DNA of 64,000 nucleotides from Moniliophthora roreri (lineage: Eukaryota; Basidiomycota; Agaricomycetes; Agaricales; Marasmiaceae), in NCBI GenBank assembly GCA_001466705.2, contig LATX02000089.1, forward strand, positions 744,001-808,000. Reading direction: 5' to 3'. Made by a program: the position numbers and the translations under genes. Positions within the stretch are counted from its first letter, which is position 1. Every line of letters starts with the position of its first letter. Under the pieces are notes generated by a model. The model was not told where the DNA came from and did no database searches. It worked only from the letters and a program-made list of their open reading frames with translations. This document shows positions 1-10,945 of this stretch, piece after piece.

Positions 1-1034
1 GTTACGACTGTCGACTATGCGACAAGTGGACCAGCTCTGCCGTTTCCTGACATTCCCAAATCTCGAGTCACTCGTCATCACTCATTTCGCGTTGTGGACG
101 TCTGTGTATATGCATCCGGTCATCGAGATGGTCAGTCGTTCGGCGGACCACCTAAAATTCATCTCGATCGAGAATATTGACCTCATGGATATTACTGTGG
201 AGCGTTTCCTTCGGAATACACCAAGGGTGTCGAGGCTCAAACTTCGAGGATGCTCGTCGAGTCATGTTTTTGACTGTATCGCCAAGGATCGGGAATTTCT
301 TCCCAAACTCAAACATCTTACCGTTAGGCTGAAAGGAAGCTGCTTACCTTCACCACCACCAGTGTCTGCTGTTGTCCAGGCAGTGAGGGCTCGTAAGCTC
401 CGCTCACTTCATTTGGAGGTATGGCGCGAGGCATTGGATATCAGGTCGGTTTCCAAATTGAGGGACATTCAGAGCAGAGGAACCGAGATTGTCCTTTCCC
501 AGCTTATTTATATCGGACCGAAGCTTGCACACGAGTATTCGCCCAAGATCTCTGCTATCCAAGATGCTGGGGATATCCTGGGTTATCTGACGTCGACGGG
601 AGGAGGACATGTGGAGTGTAAAAATCTTTCCGAGGTGAGTTTGCGTACCTCGTCTTGATGTTTCATCGCTAAGAGTATTCTTGCAGAATATGCCAGTGAT
701 ACATGACGCACTCGTACTCCTAGAGAAATACAGGAATAGGCTTACCGCCAATGATATTCAGGTTAGTTACTGTCCCTTAAACTAATTAACAAGTTGAATT
801 TACTCATTCACTACCGTCTAGTCTTCGGCTATTTTACCCGTCCTCTGGAATATTGCGCGACGGAACCGCCTGCTGCCTATACCTCGCGAATCCGAGTTTC
901 ACTGGAGACGCAGAGCGAGGAGAATCCTTTTGGATTGGTTTCATTACGGTCCGTACGATGGGTTATTTCAGACGGATCCCAGTTTGATGAAGCAGCTTGT
1001 TGGGTTGTTGAGAGCTTCTTATGAGCGGCCTTGA
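1..1034 (+). CDS. F-box/LRR-like protein, 3' part (5' end outside window)
   Basis: Three exons (to 634, 687-761, 822-1034) join in phase 0 through two GT-AG introns of 52 and 60 nt and end at TGA 1032-1034. The frame is open to the window edge, so the true start lies upstream; the ATG at 17 is probably internal. Exon 1 carries leucine-rich, LRR-like stretches such as HLKFISIENIDL and RVSRLKLRGC, as in the repeats that follow an F-box in the large agaricomycete F-box families. The C-terminal exon is basic and aromatic (WRRRARRILLDWFHYGP). These proteins are usually SCF ubiquitin-ligase adaptors, but the F-box itself is not in view, so that role is inferred from the repeat style only. Confidence 0.6.
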
Positions 1035-1422
1035 TCGATGCTGCGTACACTGTATCTCGGAGAATAATCTGTATTTCTACGTGTTTCTAATTTGGTCATA
1101 TCCCGGTAGTGCGGAAATAGATTGTAGGACTTGATCTAACAAAATTCGTATGTAATTGATTCGAGTGAGAAATGTATGTGCCATATTTTATAGGTGTGGT
1201 AATCGGAATGTATACATGCATAGCCAGGGGGAAAGCGTCGGATGCGTCGGATGGGGGTGAGGATTGAGGAGCCGTGTGAGAACTTCAATGCAACAGATGC
1301 TCCGGTGATTCAATCAAACATCGCCAACTCCTCAGTAGCGGCCTTTATCAAGTCGTATTTCAGCGATGACGGATTGCGAAGGCGGAATTTACATTGACTG
1401 AATTCTGAATATAACGCAATGA
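1035..1422. other. Intergenic, nothing recognised
   Basis: This is the spacer between two genes whose 3' ends face each other. I see no ORF with coding character, repeat or RNA gene in it. Confidence 0.6.
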
Positions 1423-2448
1423 TTACAAATTAGTGTTCCTGTCACTCGTCTTCAAGAAATGCATCGATGTACCTCCGAAAATACCATTGCTGTCAAACTG
1501 CAACCCGGCATAGCGCTCCGACTGCGAACATGCAGAGAGTTTGATGTGGTGCACCTGCACATATAGCTCAGAATAAACCAGGGATTATCAGGGAACTGAT
1601 GCCTGCCTTGAAATGTGGGTCATCAAAGTCCGGGAAACGCAGAACCCCGATACCAACCAGCGTCTTGTCATGCCTTTCCTTCTTGTAAAATGCAGTTTCG
1701 ACTGAGGTAATGGTAGCGCCAGTCTGTGCGACAATGCGTGCTACAGGCTCAATGTCGACGAGTGTGCTGCGGAAGACATCCTCGTCGCTGATCAACTTGG
1801 TAAACCAGCTTTTTACCTAAGATGAAATAGCATCATCCCAATACAGAATGAGATATGATGGACTTACCTCTTCAACAACTGCCTGATCAGGGCTACCATC
1901 AACCTTGAAGAAGTTTCTGTCTTTCTTGATGAACTTGTCGACACTGCGGACCTTGGGCCCTATGGGTTCAAGCTCTGAGTTCCGCATGAAAAAGCCCATA
2001 ATGCAATCCCAGTCCATCTCATCAACATCATTGCGGTACTCATCAAGCATCTTCATTGTATCCGAAATCATGATTTTAAGCTTCTCGTCTATGTCCCTAA
2101 TGTTTGAGGGGGTGAGAGTGCCGTAGGATGGTGCAAGAGCAGTGTACAGGTAGTCCTCATGTGTGGAGTCAGTGTCATTATCTATCTGTAGTGCAATGGT
2201 AAATTTCTTTTAAAGCAATAACATGTCCACGCTTCACATTTTCTAACTTGAATCTCATGGTTAGCGATGAGAATCGAGCTAGTATACATGCTCACCTCGT
2301 CATATATGGTACGTTTCACAGCTTGCATTGTCGGACCGATATGAACCACTCTAGCAGATATTGACTGCTTGATTTGATCCCTCCCGACATTGTTAAATTC
2401 GTTTCTGCCTTTGATATGAAATCCAGCTGCATTCGAGAACATCTCCAT
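1423..2448 (-). CDS. Conserved agaricomycete protein of unknown function, about 269 aa
   Basis: Four exons on the minus strand (2448-2296, 2185-1868, 1816-1607, 1554-1423) join in frame. The start is the ATG giving MEMFSNAAGFHIKGRN, an N-terminal style common to many basidiomycete orphan proteins (an 'MF.NA.GF.I.G..F..V..DQ' opening). The body contains ARIVAQTGATITSVETAF, then DKTLVGIGVLRFPD. I recall this pattern from uncharacterised mushroom proteins but know no function for it. The last intron (1606-1555) starts with GC, not GT (AAG|GCAGGC). Using it continues the frame through VHHIKLSACSQSER to a TAA. No signal peptide or membrane segment is evident. Confidence 0.6.
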
Positions 2449-3327
2449 GGCGGAGTTGAGGCTGGTGGTAGGGAGCGATGATTTGAAAGAGTACTGGACC
2501 GATGCTCGAAGGTGAGGGAAAGGAAGCAACAACTGATAATGTAACTCGGATACTGAGAATCTATCATGTGATAGGTGACGATATCTGGTACAACAGGTAA
2601 GATGGGTTGTGACTTACGGCAAGGGAGGAGCTCTCTGACAGCTGTCCGCCACTGACTCCATAAAACATACAAAACCTCGCAAACTGTTACGTTTTAACGG
2701 GAGCTACATTAGCAATTGCCAATTGTCATCGTCAATACTCTGCTGCATGCTCAAACCAATTATCTGTCAGACAGCTATGGAAAATCATTGTAAAATAACT
2801 TGGCAATGGATACATACTGAGAATCTGAAGGGGACATTATTTTGGAATTACCGGCTAATTGTCCAGATTGCGGAAAATGGGTACCTAGGAGGTTGCAAAT
2901 GGTTTCAAGTTGCACAACCCATGACCATCAACCTCTAGAAATGATGTAGACATCACTACAACAGACGACGACAACGACTTTATCATTTCCTCAGCTCTGC
3001 CTGTGTCACCAGCCTTTGATAGCATCGCACATGAAAATCATGATGGGCAGAGTCAGCGACACCAGCAACGGCCAAAAAAAGTCAAGTGCTCACCAGGTTT
3101 TTGGCTGAGATGAAAACTGGGCATATACATTCAAGGATATGGTTGAGGACATGTCCTTGATGTCCTCAAATGTCCTCAAATGAATCTCCAATGTACTTAG
3201 ACCCTGATATCACTGCCCCAGAGTGTTTAAATGCTCAGGTTCCAGTTTCAAGTATGGTCAGTGAGATGTTTTAACCACCAATGGAGTGAGTTCTAGGATT
3301 GTGGTCTGGTCAAACTTGTAGGATTAT

Positions 3328-3724
3328 TGTGGTGCCACAATGACTCTTTGTCAGTGGGTTTAACCCTCTGCACTCAAGTCAGGAAAGGATAAAGAAAAAG
3401 GCTGATCTGGCATAGACTCTAGGTTGATATGATGTTGAACTCAACAGACACAAAATCAATGCCTAGCCCAAATGACCAAGAGGTCAAGATGGGGAACTAG
3501 GCTACAGAGGTCTGGTATAAATACAATGAGTCTGTCTCAGTGAGAATAACTAAAGGGAGTAGAAGAATGATCTGGAAGGAAACCTGGATGGAATGGAATG
3601 TTCTGTGGAAGAGTGGCTGTAGTAGTATAAATAAGGTAAGTAATCAGATAAATAGATAAAAGATAAGAGATAAGATAAGGGGACTTAGAGGAAAAAGAGA
3701 AAGGAAAAGCTATGCTCCATCACA
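3328..3724 (+). mobile_element. Solo LTR, about 397 bp, with 5-bp target duplication
   Basis: The sequence starts TGTGGTGCCACAATG, ends GCTCCATCACA, and is flanked on both sides by ATTAT (3323-3327 and 3725-3729). TG...CA ends plus a perfect 5-bp duplication are the standard signature of an LTR left after recombination. It pairs with an inverted relative at 4752-5160. No retrotransposon coding sequence lies beside it. Confidence 0.75.
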
Positions 3725-4434
3725 ATTATAGAGAGGTTGGGGTTTGCTGGTAGGATGCCAAATAAATATGGTGCAAGGAAGTGAGTTCTGATATGTAGAG
3801 TACAGGAAAATACTTCTTAGCAAGTTGTGGTAATTCATCCAAGATAAGACTAGTGGAAAAACTACCAAAAGATAACCTGCAACAGTCCTACTCAGGTTGT
3901 TAAGCTTAACATAATCAGAGTTGCCATATGTAGAATGTCAACTAAAACTCTTAGCTAGGTCAAAACTCTCTTATTGAAGTGAGCTACTTTAAAGTGTTCA
4001 CCTCCAGAGGAGTATATAGAGGCTTAAAAGGTTTCTAGTGAGAGCAGCCTCAGGAAATCACCCTATTGCTTCCCACTTTCCACAATTTCCCAACTTTTCA
4101 CTAGAGTGAATGGGTGTTTTCTGTGCATTTTAAGACTGGTAGAACACTTTTTAGTGACTCACTTTCAGGGGTCTGGAACCCTCCTCCCTATTTTCCACTT
4201 TACTGGACTTTTTTGCTGAAAATCATGATTTGCAAGAGTCCACATGGTAGCCACTGAGAATTAATGTGATATAGGTTCATTCTATGACCAAATGATAGTA
4301 TTGAATAGATTAGTATTGCTAGAGAATTGATAGTGGGAGTAGAGGAAAGTGCCATGGGGAAATCCTGATGGCCTCTGCCCCTATTTACAAACATACAAAA
4401 CACAAGAGTTACAGTCTGCACAAAGACTCAGTAG

Positions 4435-6130
4435 CTGATATAGTCTGACCCTATGGAGTTCAAGACTTCTTTAAGACAACTACAGTACACTGTACTGGAA
4501 AAGGTTCTAGACCTACTTCTACAAAGAGCTCAACACAGGCACCTCTTGTTAAGCTCTTAGAAAAGTGTCAAGTGCACTAAAAGATGTTACTCTTTGGAGT
4601 CACTCAGGGCCAATCTCCAGGGCCTGAAGTGAGGAAGAAAAACTGCTGAATGGGCACACAAGTTATACACCAAACAAACTCTTCATGTATCTACAATTGG
4701 TGGGAGCAGAATTTCTTAGGTGTGTATAAATATCTAGCTGTCCTTATATATTATGATGGAGCACAGCTTTTCCTTTCTGTTTTTCCTCTCTTTTTCCTCT
4801 AAGTCCCCTTATCTTATCTCTTATCTTTTATCTATTTATCTGATTACTTACCTTATTTATACTACTATAGCCACTCTCCCACAGAGCATTCCATTCCATC
4901 CAGGTTTCCTTCCAGATCATTCTTCTACTCCCTTTAGTTATTCTCACTGAGACAGACTCCTTGTATTTATACCAGACCTCTGTAGTCTAGTTCTCCATCT
5001 TGACCTCTTGGTCATTTGGGCTAGGCATTGACTTTGTATCTGTTGAGTTCAATGTCATACTAACCTAGAGTCTATGCCAGATCACCCCTTTTCTTTATCC
5101 TTTCCTGACTTGAGTGCAGAGGGTTCTACCTACTGTAGTGATAGTCATTGTGGCACTACATATATGGTCCATAGAATACATCTATAAGAAAATGTAAATG
5201 AGTAACATAGATACCAAAAGAAGGAAATTCAGAATATTATAGAGTCTGGCCATTAGGGTATCCAACTATATCTGTTTGGGTATCTAGCTCCAGAGGTTCT
5301 GGACTCTAAGAATTTTATTTTATTTTCTTATTTGCAGGTATAGGTGAATGAATTATTCCATCTGTTCCATTCTTTTACAGCATTCCACCTTTCTCACATC
5401 CATACTTTCACAAACATCCAGATGTCAAAGCTTCTGAGGTTGGAACATGCTGTTTCTGTTTCTATCTCCTTTGATAACTCATTCTTAATCTTATCTAGGA
5501 CTTCTCATCTCTTTAAATATCAATAATGTGTTCTCTTGTATCTGTAATTAAGTAGCTTTGTTCATCTAGAGGTGTTTTAACTCTTTTTGAGGTTACATTG
5601 CTCTTTGTTAGATCTATTCATTAACTCACACTATGTTAAAACTCTTTGTTAAGAGATTGTCCACTTTGACTCTGATCTGGATATTGAATTCCAATGACTG
5701 ATTGTTCTCTGACTATTCATTTTCAGGTTGTCTCTCTGTTCAATATCTTCTTTAAGCACCTCTATACTGTTTGACTGCTCATTGCACTTTGCAGATATTA
5801 TATAAAAGTAAATAAACCAAAGATTCCCATTGATAGCACTTTGAGAAAGCTCAGTTGACTAGCCAATGGATTTGTATGGTTATAGTTAGGTTCCTTACAG
5901 GTTTTGGAAGTAATCCACTTTGGATCTGATACATAGGTAAGTCAGAAAGTACAGCTTAGACACCTCTGTATAGTGTATTGTATTGCTCTTCATACTTTCC
6001 AAAGTACTGTAGCTTCTCTAAGGCAATTACTAGCAGACTAGGCTCACTCTAGTTCTTACTACCCATTATCTCATGTCATATTAAATTATTTTAAATCAAA
6101 AGTAGTATAAATTGAACAAAATTGGGTCTT
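4435..6130 (+). repeat. Dispersed repeat, inverted copy of 62.45-63.79 kb
   Basis: Several segments match the right end of the window in reverse complement and in colinear order: 4435-4750 with 63465-63790, 5166-5330 with 63265-63458, 5640-5830 with 62750-62960, and 5870-6130 with 62450-62720. The match is broken here by the solo LTR at 4752-5160. No open frame of note, so the parent element is unidentified. Confidence 0.65.
4752..5160 (-). mobile_element. Solo LTR of the same family, opposite orientation
   Basis: This is the reverse complement of the 3328-3724 LTR at high identity over about 400 bp. It is flanked by TATAT (4747-4751 and 5161-5165). The terminal TG is preserved at one end (TGTAGTGCC read on the minus strand) and the other terminus has drifted (TA for TG on the plus strand). 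The related repeat near 63.46 kb carries the uninterrupted site (ATATATA), which confirms this as a discrete insertion. Confidence 0.78.
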
Positions 6131-8344
6131 TTCTAGGTTTGCCATATTACTGGAATCCACACATCAAATGCTGTAAATCACATTAAGATGTTCTGGTTAT
6201 TGGAGTAGTAAATATGGTAGATATGCATATAGAGGGTAGCAGTACACTAATGGTCAACTGCTGACTCATACCAGCTGGTAATCACATTAGCTCCATTGAA
6301 ATAGTAAATGGTGGACTCCTGTTTACAACTGCCACTGCCATCCAAATATTGGTTGCTGCTGGGCTTTAAAAGCCATGGTGAACCCAGAGCCACATAGGTC
6401 TTCAGTGGTGGCCATTTTGAAATACTATTGTGCATCAAGTGAACAATAACTGGGTGAGTCATTTGTATTGTGAATGTCAGAGGATCAGCAGTGTACACTC
6501 TACTTCTGTGCAGATCTATCTTCTCTTTTTGAAAGTCATACCTGACAAGCTCATTCCCTATCATTATGTTCCTCTTACATTTCTTCTTGATCCATCTGAG
6601 TGATCAGAAACCATTATCTCTGTCCCTTACAGCTTTGCCCTCAATCCGTAATGACATAGGCATGCTTCTTCTGTTTTCTCCCTCTTCAGTCTGTAATCTA
6701 TAGATTATTTTTTAGACCTTAGTTGTCCTATTGTTATTCTTTTCATAGGTATCATCTGAGCTCAAATAAAATCTCTAAGGGTAAATGAAATCATTAGTAA
6801 AAAGATCCCTTAATAGACCATATATACATTCAACTATAAGTTTGTTTATAAACAATACTCTATAGAGGTTCCCACAGGTTTTGGGATACTCAATGCACAA
6901 TATTAAGTGGCTATAAGCAACTTGGTACCCATGTGGGGTGTACCATGTGTCTAATCTTGATGCAATCAAGTGTATATAGGTTTTAACTGACTACTTTGGC
7001 CCATATCAGTCCTTCTATTCCCATGTTCATTATCATTTCAACTAATAAATACCCTAAAAAGATATCTATATGTTTAAAATTTGAAAGGTTTATAAATTGG
7101 GCATATTACTAAAACCCCATTTTATGCTCTCTGTGCATCAAATGGCTTTTTAAATACTTAATCAAGCTTCTATGACACCATATGACACTTCAGTACTATA
7201 CAAAGTAGGTCCAACTGTCTCATAGCAGAAGTTATTGCAGAGTTCATTTGAGAGTCAGAATACTGCTCAGAGCAACAGCAAGCAGAAGGCATCAGTTAGA
7301 GTAGCAATTATAGACCAACATCTGAGAGTGCTAATAGGCTCAGTAACAAGTTAGTAGAAGACTGTAACAAGAAAGTGGAGGTCAGTAACAGGGGCAGTAA
7401 CAGTTGAAATTACCACCTGTTGGAGCTCTCCAGACTCAAATAGTAATTAGTGAGCATTCAGGCTGTGCTCAAACCTTTAGACTATAGAAACAAAGGTCTA
7501 GAAACTCCATTATTTTGAAATGCTCAGGTAATGCCTTATGAGTTCTAAATATTATTCTAGGACTCCTAGAACTGTGTTATAGCATCATAGAGATCATTTG
7601 GTGTGAATAATTGAAAATCAAGTTTTCCTGATGAATTATGTGCTGTGTGTGGCCTTTACACACTTTCACTTATTCTGTAACACCTGTAATATATTTTAAT
7701 ACAAGCATAAGGGTTGCTATATAGCCTATACTCAATGCTGAGGGATGGAGAGATCCAGAAGGCAGTTACTATATTCAATTCAAGTCAGTAACCACTGTGG
7801 GAAAGTATTAATCTGACTTCTTGTCTTTGAACCACAACAGTGAGCCTTATAGACAATGGTCCTCACATTAGGCAAAGTTCCAAGGAACCTCAGCTCAACT
7901 AATCACTTGCAATAGTATGATAAAAAATGCAGAAGCAATATGCAGTAACATTACTGCTCTGTTTAATCATTTTACTCAGAAACTGTATCAGATCCTCAGG
8001 AACCCACTGCAAGAGGGGTGCAAGATCTTGATTGAAAAAAATTTTAAGGCCAAGTGGGGACAGTACCTCCTCCTGCCACACTGAGTATGTTATTCCCACA
8101 CATATTTCCAAGAAAAGGTATGCCATTTTTCAGGCTTGTCACCCCCAATGTCACTCACCTTCTTTATATTGATATCAATCTCTTATTGTCCCAATGCTCT
8201 AGAAAATATAGGTGAAACTTCAAATAATGAAGTAAATATGTAAACTTTGGGGGGCTCTATGGCCCAAGAGGCATGATTTGGGTAAGGTTCACACATTTCT
8301 TTAATGAAGTTCAGACCCTATTAGGAGTCAGGGTGGATGATAAG

Positions 8345-10023
8345 CATCTGACGAGTCGCGGAGATGCTCGGAGAAGCACCAAGGACCATTACTAATCTTA
8401 TCATAGGACTGGCATCAGTCAGTGTCTATCGTATGATTTTTTATTTTTCCTGTGACTATAGAAGCAACATAGATATCTTTCATGTACCTTAGTTTTGGGA
8501 TTCTCAGTTGTCTTGACTGTATTGGCAGTCTATTAGTGTGTTATCACTACTTACATTCTGAGGGGTCAGACAGAGCAACTATACTGCTCTCACTTAAACA
8601 TCTGTGCAACTAGGATATATGAACTCTGTCAACATTTTGCCTAAGTGGTTGAGGCTTTGTGCCTACCATCAAACTACTACTTAACTTTTAGGTCACCTTA
8701 GCTACCAACATAGCGAGTCAAGTCCTAACAGACCCCCACCCCATCCTCAGACCGGAAATTTTGGTCTTGCACTCTCCTTGACCTGTTGCTAATGAATCCA
8801 ATGACGGATCAGTGATCAACGATCATAAGTGTAAGATCTTTAATTCATCAAAGCTGACCTGATTTTGCTCCAGTACTACGCTGGTGACGTGCACAATACG
8901 GCCATGAGTGTAAGGTGGCCTCCGCATGAGTATGCGCTCCTTGTCGGGCAAAGAGAGCCTCTTACTCCCAGAACCCAAATCTATGGAAGCGAGGAAGCGA
9001 GGAAGCAGTCATCCTTCCATGGTAGATGCCAAGCCAGCTCAACAGCTCGCTTCGAAACGAACAAAGCTTAATATTGTTGCCGTGCCACCGTCATCGGAGC
9101 ACCACACGCCGGGCTTCAACCCGCTCCAAACTGGTACATCATAATTTTGCTTTACTGAATGTAACTGTAATCTCAGTACTGCTTCTGGCAGTAATTTGCC
9201 AGCACAAATCCTTAGTTGCAGGCACGTTGGTTGCTCCCATTGCATTGTCTCATCTTTGCCCAGTATTCCCTTGCAAATATCGTACATAACACCTTAGGAT
9301 ATAAGGTGGCAATTCACTGACAGAGTAACGCAGTGAAATGCGGATGAGATCCGGATTATTTTCTTGAACCACCACCACTGGCGGAATTCAGCTTTAGCTG
9401 ACAGAGGAGCGCAGTAGAGGGTGAATGAGAGGAAGAGATCATTTGCTTGGGCTACTGCAGTGAATGGAGTTCAGCCTTAGCTGACGGAGGAGCGCATGAG
9501 TGGTAGATTATTTTCTTGACTTGCCATGACAGCAGACCCGTATACACTGGTCACAGTAGTCTTTTATTTCTGTGCGGCCTAGAATTATTGCAACAGCTGT
9601 CATGGCAATTTTGTTACATGCTATAGTAGTGTTTGTCCGTACTACAAACATATACATCATAGGTACCGCGAACCGAATCTTATAACTCTGCTACTAACAC
9701 AACGTCGCATGTAGAGCCGTATGATAATTGGATGGAACAAGTTGTTACATGCTAGAGCAGTGATAGTGATCTTTAGGTTCATGGATATTCTGAAATTTGG
9801 TCATCAAGCCCATCACTTCCGTGGCTGTTCCGCTTTGACATCGAGACGACGATCATGACTGAAGGGTAAGATCTGTTTCATTAGACATAGACTCTACGTT
9901 CGACATTGCCGAATCAGCCATTTTGAAGTCAGGTCCATACACGCTCTACAGGAAGATGTCAGGGTTCGAGATGGTCGCCATCTCAATTCGAGAACGACCT
10001 CAGAGCGACGAGTTTCATTCCGC
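8345..10023. other. Intergenic with degenerate short repeats
   Basis: No gene is recognised; the overlapping 60-90 codon ORFs at 8865-9290 on both strands look like chance frames. A degenerate motif of the form TTCAGC.TTAGCTGAC.GAGGAGCGCA recurs about three times between 9310 and 9510. A GTTACATGCTA.AG.AGTG motif occurs twice (about 9615 and 9744). GCCATGACAGC and its reverse complement flank 9521-9604. Confidence 0.5.
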
Positions 10024-10945
10024 ATGCACTCGTTCATCCACATGTTCAACGTCGAAAAAGGAAGCCAAAGTCACCACGCTCCCGCTGGAAATCCTGTAAC
10101 CAGTACAGAATATAAACCTACAATGGATACGGTGCCAATTCTTTCTAAAATGAATCAATCTACCATTCCAGACTGGAACGGACATGGGACATTCAGGACG
10201 TTGGTGGCATGTACCAACTGCCGACGTCGAAAATCCAAATGTAAACCTCACCCCGAAGGCGTTTCCAGGCCATGTGAGAGGTGTTACAACAGGCGTCTTT
10301 CATGTGAATACCCGCCTGTTGACTCTCGTTCATCCTCTACATCCACACCTACGTCCATTCAGATCGCCGTGCCTGCTCCTCCGTTGAGCTCTTTGGGTTT
10401 CCATGCATTGTCGGAGCCCAACCGTCACCATCAATCCCAGCATACCACGGTGGTTCAACACCAAACTCTGGCACCATTAGACAGAACGTCTGGCGTTGGT
10501 CACCGTCCTCACTTTGGGCACACGGGTGGTCACACAACTCATACATCCATTGCGTCCATATCCATACCACCACACTCATACCCTCCACCAACTCATTACA
10601 TCCCAGAAACATCTCCTCCCTGGTCACAGCATCATCCAACATTTGATTACTCAGCCGGGACTCAGATGTTCAATGTTGGGGGTCCGGCAGAAGGCTCTGC
10701 ACAAGCTTCAACGTTGTTAGATTTTATACCCTCGGATATTACCAGTGCCACAGCTCCTGGATTTCACTCCAGTCGCCAGTATCATACCGTGTACGCTTCG
10801 CTGGAGTCACAAGAAGCATTGCCAAGGATGTAAGTGACGGATCAGAATATTTTGACTGGACTTTCAAATGACTGAGTAACACAGAGATGAATATCCTAAT
10901 TGTACCGGTCAGCCATGCTTCTGTGGATACCATTTTCATCGTTAA
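10024..10945 (+). CDS. Zn(II)2Cys6 fungal-type transcription factor, about 288 aa
   Basis: Exon 1 (10024-10829) and exon 2 (10885-10945) join through a 55-nt GT-AG intron. A binuclear zinc cluster lies at about residues 64-92 with spacing C-x2-C-x6-C-x10-C-x2-C-x6-C (CTNCRRRKSKC then CERCYNRRLSC), and a basic run sits inside the first loop. This fold binds DNA in the nucleus. The rest is Ser/Pro/His/Thr-rich and probably disordered. The short second exon ends in a Cys-rich tail (CTGQPCFCGYHFHR) of the kind seen at the C-terminus of other mushroom Zn2Cys6 proteins. Alternative starts are M34 and M43; any of them keeps the zinc cluster. Targets cannot be read from sequence. Confidence 0.85.

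Larger units (their letters stand above)
2660..8340. repeat. AT-rich repeat block nearly devoid of CpG
   Basis: Reading base by base from about 3075 to 8345 I find one CpG (near 6648), while TpG and CpA are abundant. CpGs return abruptly at 8351. No gene is recognisable. A 105-codon minus-strand ORF (6564-6247) exists, but I do not recognise it. The block contains two solo LTRs and a segment duplicated in inverted orientation near the right end of the window, so it looks like old, methylated and deaminated transposon sequence. Confidence 0.75.

Noticed and set aside
3328..5160. One foldback (inverted-repeat) transposon
   Set aside because: Each arm has its own 5-bp target duplication (ATTAT, TATAT) and the sister repeat shows an empty site for one arm, so these are two separate solo LTRs.
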